From: Nitrospirota bacterium
GTDB taxonomy: Bacteria > Nitrospirota > Thermodesulfovibrionia > Thermodesulfovibrionales > UBA1546
Direction of reading: 5' to 3'
Length of the DNA: 35,401 bases
NCBI GenBank assembly: GCA_016195565.1
Contig: JACPZK010000023.1
Span: forward strand, 1-35,401
A program made the position numbers and the translations under genes. A model generated the notes under the pieces. It searched no databases. It worked only from the letters and a program-made list of their open reading frames with translations, and was not told the DNA's origin. Positions 7,759-16,256 of the stretch are shown here, piece after piece (position 1 is the stretch's first letter; each line of letters starts with the position of its first letter).

Positions 7759-9103
7759 CTCCACTCACTCCTAATTCTGCTTTTATATTACTCAACTCTT
7801 CTTCAAACATTGCATGGTATCTCTTTGTTGAACCACTTATAGATATTACTGAATCCCCACGGATTCCCAATTGTATCTCTTTATATGGAAGCAGATAATT
7901 TATTATCATACCAGTAATAGCAATTACAAATCCTGCATAGGCTATATTTGTTCCGATGTTTTTGGCAAATATCAGGCCGCTCCAACTTCTGATTGCTGCA
8001 AACAGTAAGATATCGTTTTTGACTTTTATAGCCTGCCCCGGCATTAAGAGTCCTTCAAACACGGGCGTCTCTCTTTCAATAACTCTAAGGTAAAGAATTG
8101 GTTTTGACGGATAGAAAGATGGTTTTGTAATATCAGGATAAAATTTCATATCAAATATATAATCTGTAGTTGCAAAATCAGACCTGCCAATGGCCGGTCT
8201 TCCGATTCTGTCAGGCCTATCCAGAAGAAAATGTGTTACAACCTGTTTGCCTGTTGAGCTTTTAAGTAAAAACGACAGGACATAGCCATAATTTGAAGAT
8301 TGATATATCTTAACACCATTGATATTAAGGGGACTGTTTACAGAGATATTATAGTCTGCAGTAGTATCCCCTTTAGTGACAGCAACAGAGCTTTCCAGTG
8401 ATTTAATATCGCCCGTATCCCAGTAAGTATGCTGAAATCCGGAAAGATGGATTTTAAAACCGGTGTCAAACCTCTTTGAAAAAAGCCCCATATATTTAAC
8501 AAGAAAATCTGAATCGCTTCCCGAGAAAACCTCACCCTCCATAACCTGAACAAACCCCCTTTTCTGAAAGGCAAGACCGATGAGCGCCGCAATAATTATC
8601 AAGAACAATCCAGAGTGGAATATCACGCCTCCCCATCTGTTGATAGAATGTTTTGAAAATGCCAGTAAGCCCTCACTCCTATTCTTCAGTGCATACCTCT
8701 TTTTCTTCATGAATTTTATAAGGCTTTCCCCCGTAACTACTGCTCCTGCCTCTACAGCATCCCAATTAACATTGTCCGGTGCAATAAAGTCTTTTCTTTT
8801 CAGATTCCTCTTAACCTGCAAATAGATTGAATACCCCAGCGATAACATAATAATAAAAACAAGCAACAGAAACCATGCGGATGCATAGACCCTGTTAAGC
8901 TGAAGGAAATTCACGATGTAAAATGTCTTAGGCGATGTCAACTTCCATGTCTCGAAATAAGAAGGGCTTTTATAGCTGACCTGGGGCACAAGAACACCTA
9001 TGAAAGTAGCGATCAGGATCAGGATTATCAGGGTAATAACAAATTTTGGTCTGGTTATGGTTGTAAAAAAATGCACATCATTTAATAATTTTACTTCTTT
9101 CAT
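7751..9103 (-). CDS. resB: ResB/Ccs1-type cytochrome c assembly protein
   Basis: A 450-residue member of the ResB family. A first span lies near residues 22-40, a second near 75-95, a third around 160-182 (INRWGGVIFHSGLFLIIIAAL, with the conserved His), then a large periplasmic domain of about 200 residues and a last span near 390-410. It works with ResC as the System II cytochrome c synthase, needed here to mature more than 50 haem sites. It is the first gene of a ResB-ResC-lipoprotein-radical SAM operon. A weak -24/-12 promoter candidate lies at 9202-9217. Confidence 0.93.
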   Translation of the reverse strand: MKEVKLLNDVHFFTTITRPKFVITLIILILIATFIGVLVPQVSYKSPSYFETWKLTSPKTFYIVNFLQLNRVYASAWFLLLVFIIMLSLGYSIYLQVKRNLKRKDFIAPDNVNWDAVEAGAVVTGESLIKFMKKKRYALKNRSEGLLAFSKHSINRWGGVIFHSGLFLIIIAALIGLAFQKRGFVQVMEGEVFSGSDSDFLVKYMGLFSKRFDTGFKIHLSGFQHTYWDTGDIKSLESSVAVTKGDTTADYNISVNSPLNINGVKIYQSSNYGYVLSFLLKSSTGKQVVTHFLLDRPDRIGRPAIGRSDFATTDYIFDMKFYPDITKPSFYPSKPILYLRVIERETPVFEGLLMPGQAIKVKNDILLFAAIRSWSGLIFAKNIGTNIAYAGFVIAITGMIINYLLPYKEIQLGIRGDSVISISGSTKRYHAMFEEELSNIKAELGVSGDG

Positions 9104-9201
9104 TTCTTTCGTCTTTTCGTAAAGCTTTCGGTCTGTAGTAACAAAATTATGGGGTTAACCCGAAGTAAATACAATCAACGCCTTATATACTATTTTGAAC
9201 A

Positions 9202-9217
9202 AGCATGTTTGAAACCA
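9202..9217 (-). promoter_or_regulatory. Weak sigma-54-like promoter candidate upstream of ResB
   Basis: The minus strand reads TGGTTT-CAAAC-ATGCT, with correct GG-to-GC spacing (10) but a poor -24 box after TGG and ATGC instead of TTGC. It lies in the 9104-9249 gap between the large cytochrome and ResB. That gap otherwise contains only a GGGTTAACCC palindrome. Confidence 0.3.
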
Positions 9218-9249
9218 AAAATTTATGCTGTAAAACAGCGGATACTCTT

Positions 9250-11322
9250 TTATGGGTCGGCGCCAGAAATACCACCATGACCGCCGCAATTTGTAGAGCA
9301 GTTGCTTTGAGCATAGGTACCGCTCGTTTTTTTAAACCCTGTAACCTTAAGACTATTGCCATTATAATTGTATGGCGAAAGGTCTGTATTATATCCGATG
9401 AGCCTTGATCTCTTTGAGCCATGCGGCACTGCCATATGGCAATTAACACAGTATGCCCCCCTTGTAGACATTCCAGAATGGGCGCTATTTTTCCAGCTTC
9501 CATCGTATATCGGATGACAGTTCTTGCAGAAAAGGGCTGTATTACTCGTATCAGTTGTATTTAGTGTCCATAGAGTTGAGCCGTCAGACTTTGTAGGCCA
9601 GTACTTACCAGTCCCCTTGAGCATATATTTATAACTTGACCCATGGGGACCTTTAGGGTCTCCTGATGCCTCATTATCAGTGCCGTGGCAGTCAGAGCAG
9701 TACATAGTCTGATTTCCTACATTTGTTGCCCACGGCGAAGACATCTGTGCTGTTGTCAATGGCTTCGGCGCATAAGAGCCTGTCTGGTTATTTAATGTAA
9801 CCACAACAGGATGGGCTGACTTGTTGTTCGGATTGAATTCCATTGCCTGATCCGTTACTGTCACGCCTGATGCAGTTGTGTATGTTGTAATCCCATCACC
9901 GTCCCTCAATGCCCAGTATGAATGGCACTTAAAGCATATCTGGTATTCGTATGTTGAGGACTCCTGCGTAGTAAAGGTTGTAGGCACTGTCCATATTGCC
10001 GGCCATGTAGGTTCAACGCCTGTTACGCCGGTAAGGGCTCCTGATTTTGCTGTCTGGTTGGATTTATTATCAACAGTAGTTGGATACCATGCGGCTGTCC
10101 CCACACGGGCAGGTGTATTCTTTGCCTTGTGCGGATTATGACAGTCAACGCACTCAGCATGTCTTGAGTCCGACCACTGAAGACCCTTGCCGGCAGCCGT
10201 AGGATAGAGAACATCAAGGTTCGTATGAACCCCTGAGATTGTTGTTGTCGGATGCTTGTATGTCCGTGTTATAACTGTCTGTATCCTGTTTGTTGTTGCT
10301 GAAGCGCTTGAGCCGTGACATGCTGTCTCAGTAGTCAAGCCGGATGCTCCCTGAAAACATGTGGTCTCTTCAGCCTGCCTTAATAGATAAGGCGCGCCGA
10401 GGCCTTTGTGCGGCCTGTGGCAGTTCATACAGACAAGGGATGATATGGTGCCTGCATCAAATGTGGTATTAACAGTTGCATCTGAATAAGCATTTGCGGC
10501 GGTCTGGTGGATACTTCCAGTCCAGCCTGTCTTTGAATGGCAGGCGCTGCATGTATTGCTTATCTTGGCTGCAAGGGTGCCTCCAGTGGTATCTCTTAAA
10601 AATTTCTGCTTACTGTATCCAGTATCTATATGGGGATCATGACAAGATGAACACTCAACATAGTTCTTGGCGCTTATACTATAGAGTTTCATAGCCGTAG
10701 ATGTCGGATTCGATATAAGTTCTATGCTCCTTGAGCCTGAACCGAAGGAAATTGTTATTGCCGAGTTATACTCGATGCCAACAGGATGGTGTTTTGTGAG
10801 GTCTGTGCCTATATAGCCGGCCGCAGTTGTGGGCATCTTATCTGCGGTAACGCCTGACATGGCAATTACATTGTTTCCAAGGATTGTTCCTCTTACCAAA
10901 TAAATCGCTCCGACAGCAACCGTGCCGTCATGGCAGCTCAGACATTGCCTTGAAAGCATTCCCGGCTCTCCAGTAGCAGCGCCAAGCCCTGATGGGACTG
11001 TATAACCTGCCCTTGTCAGATAGTCACTGTTATACATGGTATAGCCGGTAGTCGGCATATCATGATTCCACAATGGCCTGCCTGCTTGGGCATTATGGGG
11101 TATGTGGCAAAACACGCATATCTCTGTCTCAGAGCCCGCTGGTATAGGGGCTGGTTGGGTTACCTGGGCTTTTATGGTAGCAGTAGGAGGCGCCGATGTC
11201 GACATATTGTGAACTGTGTTTGAAATCCCAGCATAAGAAAAATAGGCAAAGGTTAAGGTGAAGGCAAGGAAAACCAATAAAATTAAGAAGATATTTGCCT
11301 GTTTCTGAATAAGGCGTTTCAT
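9250..11322 (-). CDS. Large multihaem c-type cytochrome (10 canonical CXXCH plus non-canonical sites)
   Basis: 690 residues with a signal peptide cleaved near SYAG (about residue 32). Canonical motifs in order: CVFCH, CLSCH, CSSCH, CSACH, CMNCH, CVDCH, CFKCH, CSDCH, CKNCH, CVNCH. Between the fifth and sixth is C322-X12-C335-H336, a possible unusual haem site, and near the end C675-STN-C679-GGH. The first 260 residues follow the fold of the smaller cytochromes here (CHIPH, PLWNH, CLSCHDG, CHDPH). The rest is Thr/Ser/Asn-rich, as in surface-exposed cytochromes. A good ribosome-binding site (GAGGGGAG) precedes ATG 11322. It has its own sigma-54 promoter candidate. Likely the outer or extracellular electron carrier of the conduit (inference). 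Confidence 0.9.
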   Translation of the reverse strand: MKRLIQKQANIFLILLVFLAFTLTFAYFSYAGISNTVHNMSTSAPPTATIKAQVTQPAPIPAGSETEICVFCHIPHNAQAGRPLWNHDMPTTGYTMYNSDYLTRAGYTVPSGLGAATGEPGMLSRQCLSCHDGTVAVGAIYLVRGTILGNNVIAMSGVTADKMPTTAAGYIGTDLTKHHPVGIEYNSAITISFGSGSRSIELISNPTSTAMKLYSISAKNYVECSSCHDPHIDTGYSKQKFLRDTTGGTLAAKISNTCSACHSKTGWTGSIHQTAANAYSDATVNTTFDAGTISSLVCMNCHRPHKGLGAPYLLRQAEETTCFQGASGLTTETACHGSSASATTNRIQTVITRTYKHPTTTISGVHTNLDVLYPTAAGKGLQWSDSRHAECVDCHNPHKAKNTPARVGTAAWYPTTVDNKSNQTAKSGALTGVTGVEPTWPAIWTVPTTFTTQESSTYEYQICFKCHSYWALRDGDGITTYTTASGVTVTDQAMEFNPNNKSAHPVVVTLNNQTGSYAPKPLTTAQMSSPWATNVGNQTMYCSDCHGTDNEASGDPKGPHGSSYKYMLKGTGKYWPTKSDGSTLWTLNTTDTSNTALFCKNCHPIYDGSWKNSAHSGMSTRGAYCVNCHMAVPHGSKRSRLIGYNTDLSPYNYNGNSLKVTGFKKTSGTYAQSNCSTNCGGHGGISGADP

Positions 11323-11385
11323 ATACTCCCCTCTTTAATCGTTTTAATCACTACATCACTCGTGTCTATATCCGTTATATTATCA

Positions 11386-11402
11386 AGCAAATTTAGTGCC
11401 AT
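11386..11402 (-). promoter_or_regulatory. Sigma-54 promoter for the large cytochrome
   Basis: The minus strand reads TGGCAC-TAAAT-TTGCT, a full match to the -24/-12 consensus. The predicted leader is about 50 nt before ATG 11322. A GTTCAC inverted repeat begins exactly 10 bp upstream of the -24 T, the same geometry as at 19670-19685. Confidence 0.8.
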
Positions 11403-11410
11403 AATTTTAA

Positions 11411-11472
11411 GTTCACCGTTCACTGTTTACGATTATTTAATTGCTGTGAACCGTGAACCGTTGACTGTGAAC
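11411..11472. repeat. GTTCAC inverted repeat overlapping the end of the NHL gene
   Basis: GTTCACCGTTCACTGTTTAC at 11411-11430 faces GTGAACCGTGAACCG and TGTGAAC at about 11455-11472. The repeat covers the last NHL codons, so its C-terminal tail (SSQSTVHGSQQ) is translated repeat sequence. A longer copy is at 19695-19804. Both abut sigma-54 promoters, so it is either a dispersed repeat or an activator-binding array. Confidence 0.75.
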
Positions 11473-12505
11473 TTTTAATATACCTGAACACCTGCACCCT
11501 CATATTATAAGAATCCGCTACATATATTTTATCATCATTTGAAATGCTTATGCCTCCCGGAAGCGCAAACTCTCCATGCTTCGTCCCCTGTCTGCCGAAC
11601 ACAAGCAGCGGCTGCCCTGACTTATCAAATATAGTAACCGCCTCAAAAAGCGTATCGGTTATGTATATATGGCCTTCGCTGTCGAGGGCAATACCCCTCG
11701 GATTGGCCAAATCTCCTGCAGCATTTCCCCTTCTGCCGAACTTGCCAACAAATTTCCCCTGTTTATCAATTATTTGAACTCTTATATTCATTGTATCGGT
11801 AATGTATAAATTTCCATCTCTTCCAAGAGCAATAAAGGTCGGACGGTTAAACTCGCCGTTGCCGCCGCCGTACCCTCCGATTGTTTTTATATATTTGCCG
11901 TCCAGACTATAAACAAAAATTTTGCTTGCAAGGGTATCAACCACGTAGAGGGCGCCTGACATATTGTCTATAGCGATTCCGGTAGGCCTTTGCATAACAT
12001 TGTCAGAGCCTATTTCTCTCAGAAACTTTCCCATTTTATTAAAAACATATACCCTTCTCATGACAGAGTCTGATATGTAGATATTGCCTTCATTATCCAC
12101 CGCCACGTCTATAGGGGAAGAAAGACGGGTTTTCTTACTTACACCCTCTATAACAAAATATTTGCTATCTTTGGGGTCAAAGACATGAACTGACTGATCG
12201 GCAGTATCTGTAACATATAGCCTGCCGTTGTCGTCAGCAAAAATGCCAAAGGGCTTTATAAGTCCTTCCCTTGACTCACCTGCAACAAACTCCCATACGC
12301 GGCGGAAAAAACCCTTTTTAATCTGAAAATCATCAGGGGTTGTGATGGAATATAAAAATTCTATCCTCGGCTCCCAAGGCGGCGGAGGCCAGACAATATG
12401 CTCCTTTTGGACTTCGCCGGTATTCTTACCCGGTCCCATGCTGATGCTCATAAAAGCAGCCATGATAATGAGGAGATAAAGGGTTTTTCTAAGTTTTGTT
12501 ATCAT
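11420..12505 (-). CDS. NHL-repeat beta-propeller protein, exported
   Basis: 361 residues. A signal peptide (MITKLRKTLYLLIIMAAFM) without a lipobox is followed by the proline-rich WPPPPWEPRIEFL, then about six NHL blades with repeated RPTGIAID, GALYVVDT, GNLYITDT and GHIYITDT signatures. NHL propellers are protein-interaction or scaffold modules and accompany barrel-cytochrome conduits in metal reducers. It is the last gene of the conduit operon and directly abuts the preceding HAMP gene. A paralogue with a lipobox is at 17360-18469. The C-terminal 15 or so residues come from a GTTCAC repeat and are probably dispensable. Confidence 0.88.
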   Translation of the reverse strand: MITKLRKTLYLLIIMAAFMSISMGPGKNTGEVQKEHIVWPPPPWEPRIEFLYSITTPDDFQIKKGFFRRVWEFVAGESREGLIKPFGIFADDNGRLYVTDTADQSVHVFDPKDSKYFVIEGVSKKTRLSSPIDVAVDNEGNIYISDSVMRRVYVFNKMGKFLREIGSDNVMQRPTGIAIDNMSGALYVVDTLASKIFVYSLDGKYIKTIGGYGGGNGEFNRPTFIALGRDGNLYITDTMNIRVQIIDKQGKFVGKFGRRGNAAGDLANPRGIALDSEGHIYITDTLFEAVTIFDKSGQPLLVFGRQGTKHGEFALPGGISISNDDKIYVADSYNMRVQVFRYIKSSQSTVHGSQQLNNRKQ

Positions 12506-13096
12506 TCAATCTCTCAAAACGAGACGACAGTTATACAGTTTTTCAGCAAATACCTTGCTCATACCTTCAATATCATTTAAAAGTGTAACCTTCTCCTGCT
12601 GCGTCTTCTCCATTTTCTCAACAAGGTTCTGCATCCCCTTCCGGGCGGCCTGCAATGAAGTTATATCCTGTTTCATCGTCTCGGTAAGCAATTTTAATGG
12701 TTCGTTGATCTCCTTTATACCATTGTCGAGGTTCGTAAGGGTGAGATTTCCTTCACCAATATTTTTTAATGCATCGTTAAAAGACAAAAGCCTTGCGGAT
12801 ATCCTCTTAAATATGAGATGAGCAAATAAATATGCCGCGATAACGAGCGCTGCTGTGGATATAGCCACTGTCTTTATCATTACAGGAAAAACTACTTCCC
12901 AAGGGGTAATGGGTGAAATATGCGACCTGTAGATTAATCTATCGAATTCCTTTGCTGAGAAATGCCAGATAAGCATACTGGCGCTCACAGTAATAAACAG
13001 ACCGAGTATCAGAAAGTAGATGGTAAACCTGCCCTGGAGTCTTCTGTTTATGAAATAATGTCTTCTTTTGTAAGGGCGTTGCAGATTCTCAGCCAT
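12506..13096 (-). CDS. HAMP-domain membrane protein without output domain
   Basis: 196 residues. A basic start (RPYKRRHYFINRRLQGRF), TM1 about 25-45, a short loop, TM2 about 72-95, a HAMP segment from FKRISARLLSFNDAL, and a coiled-coil tail (about 135-185). No kinase, methyl-accepting or cyclase domain follows. With the similar protein at 13905-14438 it flanks the heptahaem cytochrome gene, which suggests a membrane assembly or signal-relay role for that cytochrome (inference). The ribosome-binding site GAGGAGG is the end of a hexamer-repeat arm. Confidence 0.75.
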   Translation of the reverse strand: MAENLQRPYKRRHYFINRRLQGRFTIYFLILGLFITVSASMLIWHFSAKEFDRLIYRSHISPITPWEVVFPVMIKTVAISTAALVIAAYLFAHLIFKRISARLLSFNDALKNIGEGNLTLTNLDNGIKEINEPLKLLTETMKQDITSLQAARKGMQNLVEKMEKTQQEKVTLLNDIEGMSKVFAEKLYNCRLVLRD

Positions 13097-13118
13097 TTAA
13101 CCTCCTCTACCTTTACCT
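13097..13118. repeat. Single hexamer-repeat arm supplying a ribosome-binding site
   Basis: On the minus strand this reads CAGGTAAAGGTAGAGGAGG immediately before ATG 13096. It is the same repeat arm as in the inverted elements, without an obvious partner arm. Its purine-rich end is the Shine-Dalgarno sequence of the downstream HAMP gene. Confidence 0.65.
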
Positions 13119-13120
13119 GA

Positions 13121-13876
13121 TTATTTCTTGTGACACGCCAGACAGAGGGCGCTGCCCCTGTTACTTATTGCAAGATCAAACCTTTCCTTTGAATATATGT
13201 TATGGCACGACCCACAGCCAATTTTTCCATCAAAAAACCTGATGGAAGGGTTTATGCTCGATGGGTGTTTCAACCCGCCATCCCTGTAAGCCTTCATATA
13301 TTCTACACCAATTGGGTGAGAGACGCCATTGCCGTGGTTCCATATCCCTGAACCAATCTTAACAACTGATGCCCTTGCGAGGGCGCTATCGTGGCAGCTC
13401 AGGCATTCCATAGACAGCCTGTCTATGGGATTTCCTTTATTAGTTACCTCAAACCCTCTTACATCTACAGCGCTTCGTGAGTGCGCAGGCTGGTCGGATC
13501 CACTATGCCTTCCCATAGCTCCCTTATGGCAGGTATAACAAAAAACCCTCCCTATCTTTTCTCCCCTCAGCAAGGGTTCACTACTGCCATGGACATCATG
13601 GCACGTGGCGCAGGTTATCCTGCCTGCCCAATCGAGGGGGAACTTATCGGGTATAGGCATTGACGGCCTCATGCCTGATGGATGAGAAAGGCCGAGGTCC
13701 CCATGACAATCCTTACATTGAAAGTCGATCTCTTTAACAAAAATCCTCTTGCCATCTGATGAAGTGAGATGACATAGAGAACACTTCCCTTCAAAGTTAT
13801 GCGCCGGTTTTTTTGCCATTAATAGCAACGGGATCATCGCAATGGTTAATAGAAGAAACCACTTCAGGGGGCTCAT
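13121..13876 (-). CDS. Heptahaem c-type cytochrome, membrane-anchored or exported
   Basis: Seven CXXCH motifs: CSLCH, CKDCH, CATCH, CYTCH, CLSCH, CGSCH, CLACH. The frame opens at 13984, but the part before MSPLKWFLLL overlaps the upstream HAMP gene and is not signal-like, so ATG 13876 is chosen, 28 bp after that gene's stop. The hydrophobic segment ends PLLLMAKKP with no clear cleavage site, so it may stay as a membrane anchor. CHDVHGS and the C-terminal SNRGSALCLACHKK tie it to the doubled-CXXCH class. Between two HAMP membrane proteins and downstream of the barrel, it is the likely periplasmic partner of the outer-membrane conduit (inference). Confidence 0.88.
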   Translation of the reverse strand: MSPLKWFLLLTIAMIPLLLMAKKPAHNFEGKCSLCHLTSSDGKRIFVKEIDFQCKDCHGDLGLSHPSGMRPSMPIPDKFPLDWAGRITCATCHDVHGSSEPLLRGEKIGRVFCYTCHKGAMGRHSGSDQPAHSRSAVDVRGFEVTNKGNPIDRLSMECLSCHDSALARASVVKIGSGIWNHGNGVSHPIGVEYMKAYRDGGLKHPSSINPSIRFFDGKIGCGSCHNIYSKERFDLAISNRGSALCLACHKK

Positions 13877-13904
13877 GAGGGAAAGGGAGTTTCCTCCACA
13901 GTTC

Positions 13905-14438
13905 CTAAACTCTGAATCTTTCAATCGCCTTACCAAGGTTATCCACCTTTTCCTTGAGCCTTTCTGCAGATTCAGGCGTATCATCTATTTCCTTTCTCGC
14001 TCCCTCAAATTCCTCATAGGCATCGCTGATGGCGCGAAAATGTTCATTCAGTCCGTTTATCATTGTATTAAAACTGCCGGCAGTATCCTGAAGCTGGTCA
14101 TAGCTTCTGAAGGTTATGGGTCTGACCTTTCTTGTGTTCACAAGTTCATTAAGGACCCTCCGGAGGCTGTAAACCGGACCGGCTATCTTATGTGAGGCAA
14201 GCACTGCAACCAGGACGACCACGCCGGATATGACTATAGACTCCACTATTAAAGCGGCCCTTATAACGCCTGAAAGGGCGTCATCGGCCTCTATGAATGA
14301 CTGTATGGCATCAGCATAGTGCCTGATTTCTAAACTCGGGATAGCAATATAAAGTAACAGGGCAATTACACCCATGCCTGTTAACACAATGCCTGTGAAT
14401 CTCAGAATAAATTTACGCTCAAAACTCTTCTCTATCAT
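13905..14438 (-). CDS. HAMP-domain membrane protein without output domain
   Basis: 177 residues: TM1 about 10-34, a periplasmic loop of only about 25 residues, TM2 about 58-82, a HAMP segment (KIAGPVYSLRRVLNEL), then an acidic coiled coil. It is a paralogue in architecture of 12506-13096 but with little visible identity. Such HAMP-only proteins lack a signalling output and could act as membrane adaptors. Its ribosome-binding site lies in a hexamer-repeat arm (14439-14463). Part of the barrel - HAMP - heptahaem - HAMP - NHL operon. Confidence 0.75.
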   Translation of the reverse strand: MIEKSFERKFILRFTGIVLTGMGVIALLLYIAIPSLEIRHYADAIQSFIEADDALSGVIRAALIVESIVISGVVVLVAVLASHKIAGPVYSLRRVLNELVNTRKVRPITFRSYDQLQDTAGSFNTMINGLNEHFRAISDAYEEFEGARKEIDDTPESAERLKEKVDNLGKAIERFRV

Positions 14439-14463
14439 TCCCTTTTCCTTTACCTATACCTGC
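14439..14463. repeat. Single hexamer-repeat arm between the barrel and HAMP genes
   Basis: On the minus strand it reads GCAGGTATAGGTAAAGG then AAAAGGGA, directly preceding ATG 14438. The repeat provides the Shine-Dalgarno sequence and nearly fills the 26-bp intergenic gap. Confidence 0.6.
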
Positions 14464-14464
14464 T

Positions 14465-16141
14465 TTAAAATGGTCTTGATACTTGGAAAAATGTAGTTGA
14501 CCTTGTCTTGACCCCTTGAGGCCCTTTCTCCTGCCACAAATCATTTTTGAGGTTCATCGTAATACTCCTTAATCTGTATTCTACACCTAAAGAGCCCAAA
14601 GTTGTGCTGGTGTTGTTAATGCTTTCTTTATAAAAATTCAGCCCTGCATTCAAGGACAAATCCCTTCTCAACACATACCTGAAAGTCAAATTGCCGTATC
14701 TGAACGTCCTCGGAGTCGTTCCCCTCTCGAATATTATCCCAGCTTTTGCATCAAGGCTGCCTCTAAAGCCTAACTGCATAAAGTATCCTAAAGAATTATC
14801 GGATGTAAGATTTTTTGTCTTTGTGACGGTCGAGGTCCCATCTGTCTCATCACCAATGGTATTTTCCTCAGAGAAATTAAGAAGACTCTGGAAGGTAAGG
14901 TTCTGTATAAAACGGTTTATAAATCCTGCATTATAGACATATCTCGTGGTCTTTCCTCCCAGAGATGAGTTATATAAATAGTAGGAGCCGCCGCCGTTGA
15001 TTTCTGATTTTATTTTGTCAAATAATTTGGAAACCCTTCCGCCGATTGAATAGGACATAGAATTTCTATTCTCTGATGTCTCAGATTGCTGTGCCGTACC
15101 GTTTGCAGATGTGTCCGCAGAAAATGTAAGACTGTCAGGCAGCGGCTTTGTAAAGGCAAGTCCGAGCGTCAGCGCCTCCGTCGAGTCGTTTCCGGAATCG
15201 CCTGTGCTTTTATAGAGCATAAGGTTCTGGTTTGTTGTAAAAAATTGACTGATTTTATATGTCGAATTCCCGAAAAAGGTCGCAAAGTTACCGATTTCTT
15301 CCTTTTGTTTTATTCGGCTTGCATATAAGCTAAGATTAGAATTAAAGTCAGACGATGGCACATAGTTGAAATTCATATTAGAGCCTATGGTCGTAAATTC
15401 GTTATAACTGTTGTCATTATAACTCGTATCCATGTTGAACCTTGTGTCTTTGCCGGGCTTCAGGCCGAAGGAGACCTTTGCATCGTTTATAGCCTCAAAC
15501 CTATTGCTCTCTTTTTCAAGATTGTGTTGATATGAATAGCTTGCGTCAATATACGTTTCACCTTTCCTGCTGTCTATTCCAAATAATAAACTCCTGTTCC
15601 TCTGGTCTGTTACATCAGTTGCACTTGTAGTCTTTGTGTTGTCCTGATGAATATCGTATTTTAGATTTGTTCCAGCGCCTATGCGGGCATTACCAAAGAG
15701 TCCATATCTATCAGTGGTTTGCCTTGTCAGGAAGCTCTGTTCAGGCTGTATTGTCCATGTGGGCAGTTCAAATTTTTCCTTGTATATTGTGAACGGATAT
15801 TTTGTGCCCTGAATAAAGTCCAGCTTGAGATTGTAATCGTGGCTTTTTGCTTTGACAGTTGTCTCCCCGGAACTGGATTCATCGGTCTTGGAATCCTCTT
15901 CTCTGAATGAACCACCAATGTTATACATTAAAAGCCTCGGGCTATAAATAGCTCCCTGATACCGTAATTTATATTCCTGAATAAATGAGCTTTTTTTAGA
16001 CTCAGCATCTATGTCTTTATTTTCATCCTGCTGGTACGTATATTGTAAAAGTCCTGAAAGCCTTTCCTGCTGGGCAAACAGCGGCATGGGGAACATCATG
16101 GCAACAAATGTGATTAATGCATAAATCCATACCCCTCTCAA
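14465..16141 (-). CDS. Outer-membrane beta-barrel (porin of a porin-cytochrome conduit)
   Basis: 558 residues. A signal peptide ends PLFA-QQ (about residue 23). The rest shows alternating polar/aromatic strands with Asn/Ser/Thr-rich turns throughout and ends FFQVSRPF, with the terminal Phe expected for BAM-inserted barrels. Length fits a barrel of about 20 or more strands. The start is TTG at 16141, with AGGGGGA upstream. No haem motif is present. Between a PPIase and multihaem genes, it most likely forms the pore that holds a cytochrome across the outer membrane, as in Geobacter and Shewanella conduits; this is family and context inference. Confidence 0.82.
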   Translation of the reverse strand: MRGVWIYALITFVAMMFPMPLFAQQERLSGLLQYTYQQDENKDIDAESKKSSFIQEYKLRYQGAIYSPRLLMYNIGGSFREEDSKTDESSSGETTVKAKSHDYNLKLDFIQGTKYPFTIYKEKFELPTWTIQPEQSFLTRQTTDRYGLFGNARIGAGTNLKYDIHQDNTKTTSATDVTDQRNRSLLFGIDSRKGETYIDASYSYQHNLEKESNRFEAINDAKVSFGLKPGKDTRFNMDTSYNDNSYNEFTTIGSNMNFNYVPSSDFNSNLSLYASRIKQKEEIGNFATFFGNSTYKISQFFTTNQNLMLYKSTGDSGNDSTEALTLGLAFTKPLPDSLTFSADTSANGTAQQSETSENRNSMSYSIGGRVSKLFDKIKSEINGGGSYYLYNSSLGGKTTRYVYNAGFINRFIQNLTFQSLLNFSEENTIGDETDGTSTVTKTKNLTSDNSLGYFMQLGFRGSLDAKAGIIFERGTTPRTFRYGNLTFRYVLRRDLSLNAGLNFYKESINNTSTTLGSLGVEYRLRSITMNLKNDLWQEKGPQGVKTRSTTFFQVSRPF

Positions 16142-16156
16142 CTTTCCCCCTACGTT

Positions 16157-16256
16157 AAAGACAGGTAGAGGAAGAGGTAAAGGTAGAGGTAGAGTAAAAA
16201 AACAAAAAAATCCTTTGCCTGTCTTTCTTTACCTTTACCTCTTCCTCTACCTGTTT
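16157..16256. repeat. Hexamer-repeat inverted element, non-coding copy
   Basis: The left arm (16160-16195) is runs of AGGTAGAGGAAG/AGGTAA; the right arm (16222-16254) is CTTTACCTTTACCTCTTCC then CTACCTG. The arms pair over about 30 bases around an A/T-rich centre. The element fills the gap between PpiC and the barrel and could fold as an mRNA hairpin. A short frame beginning ATG 16257 overlaps the PpiC stop but soon terminates; I do not call it a gene. Confidence 0.8.
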
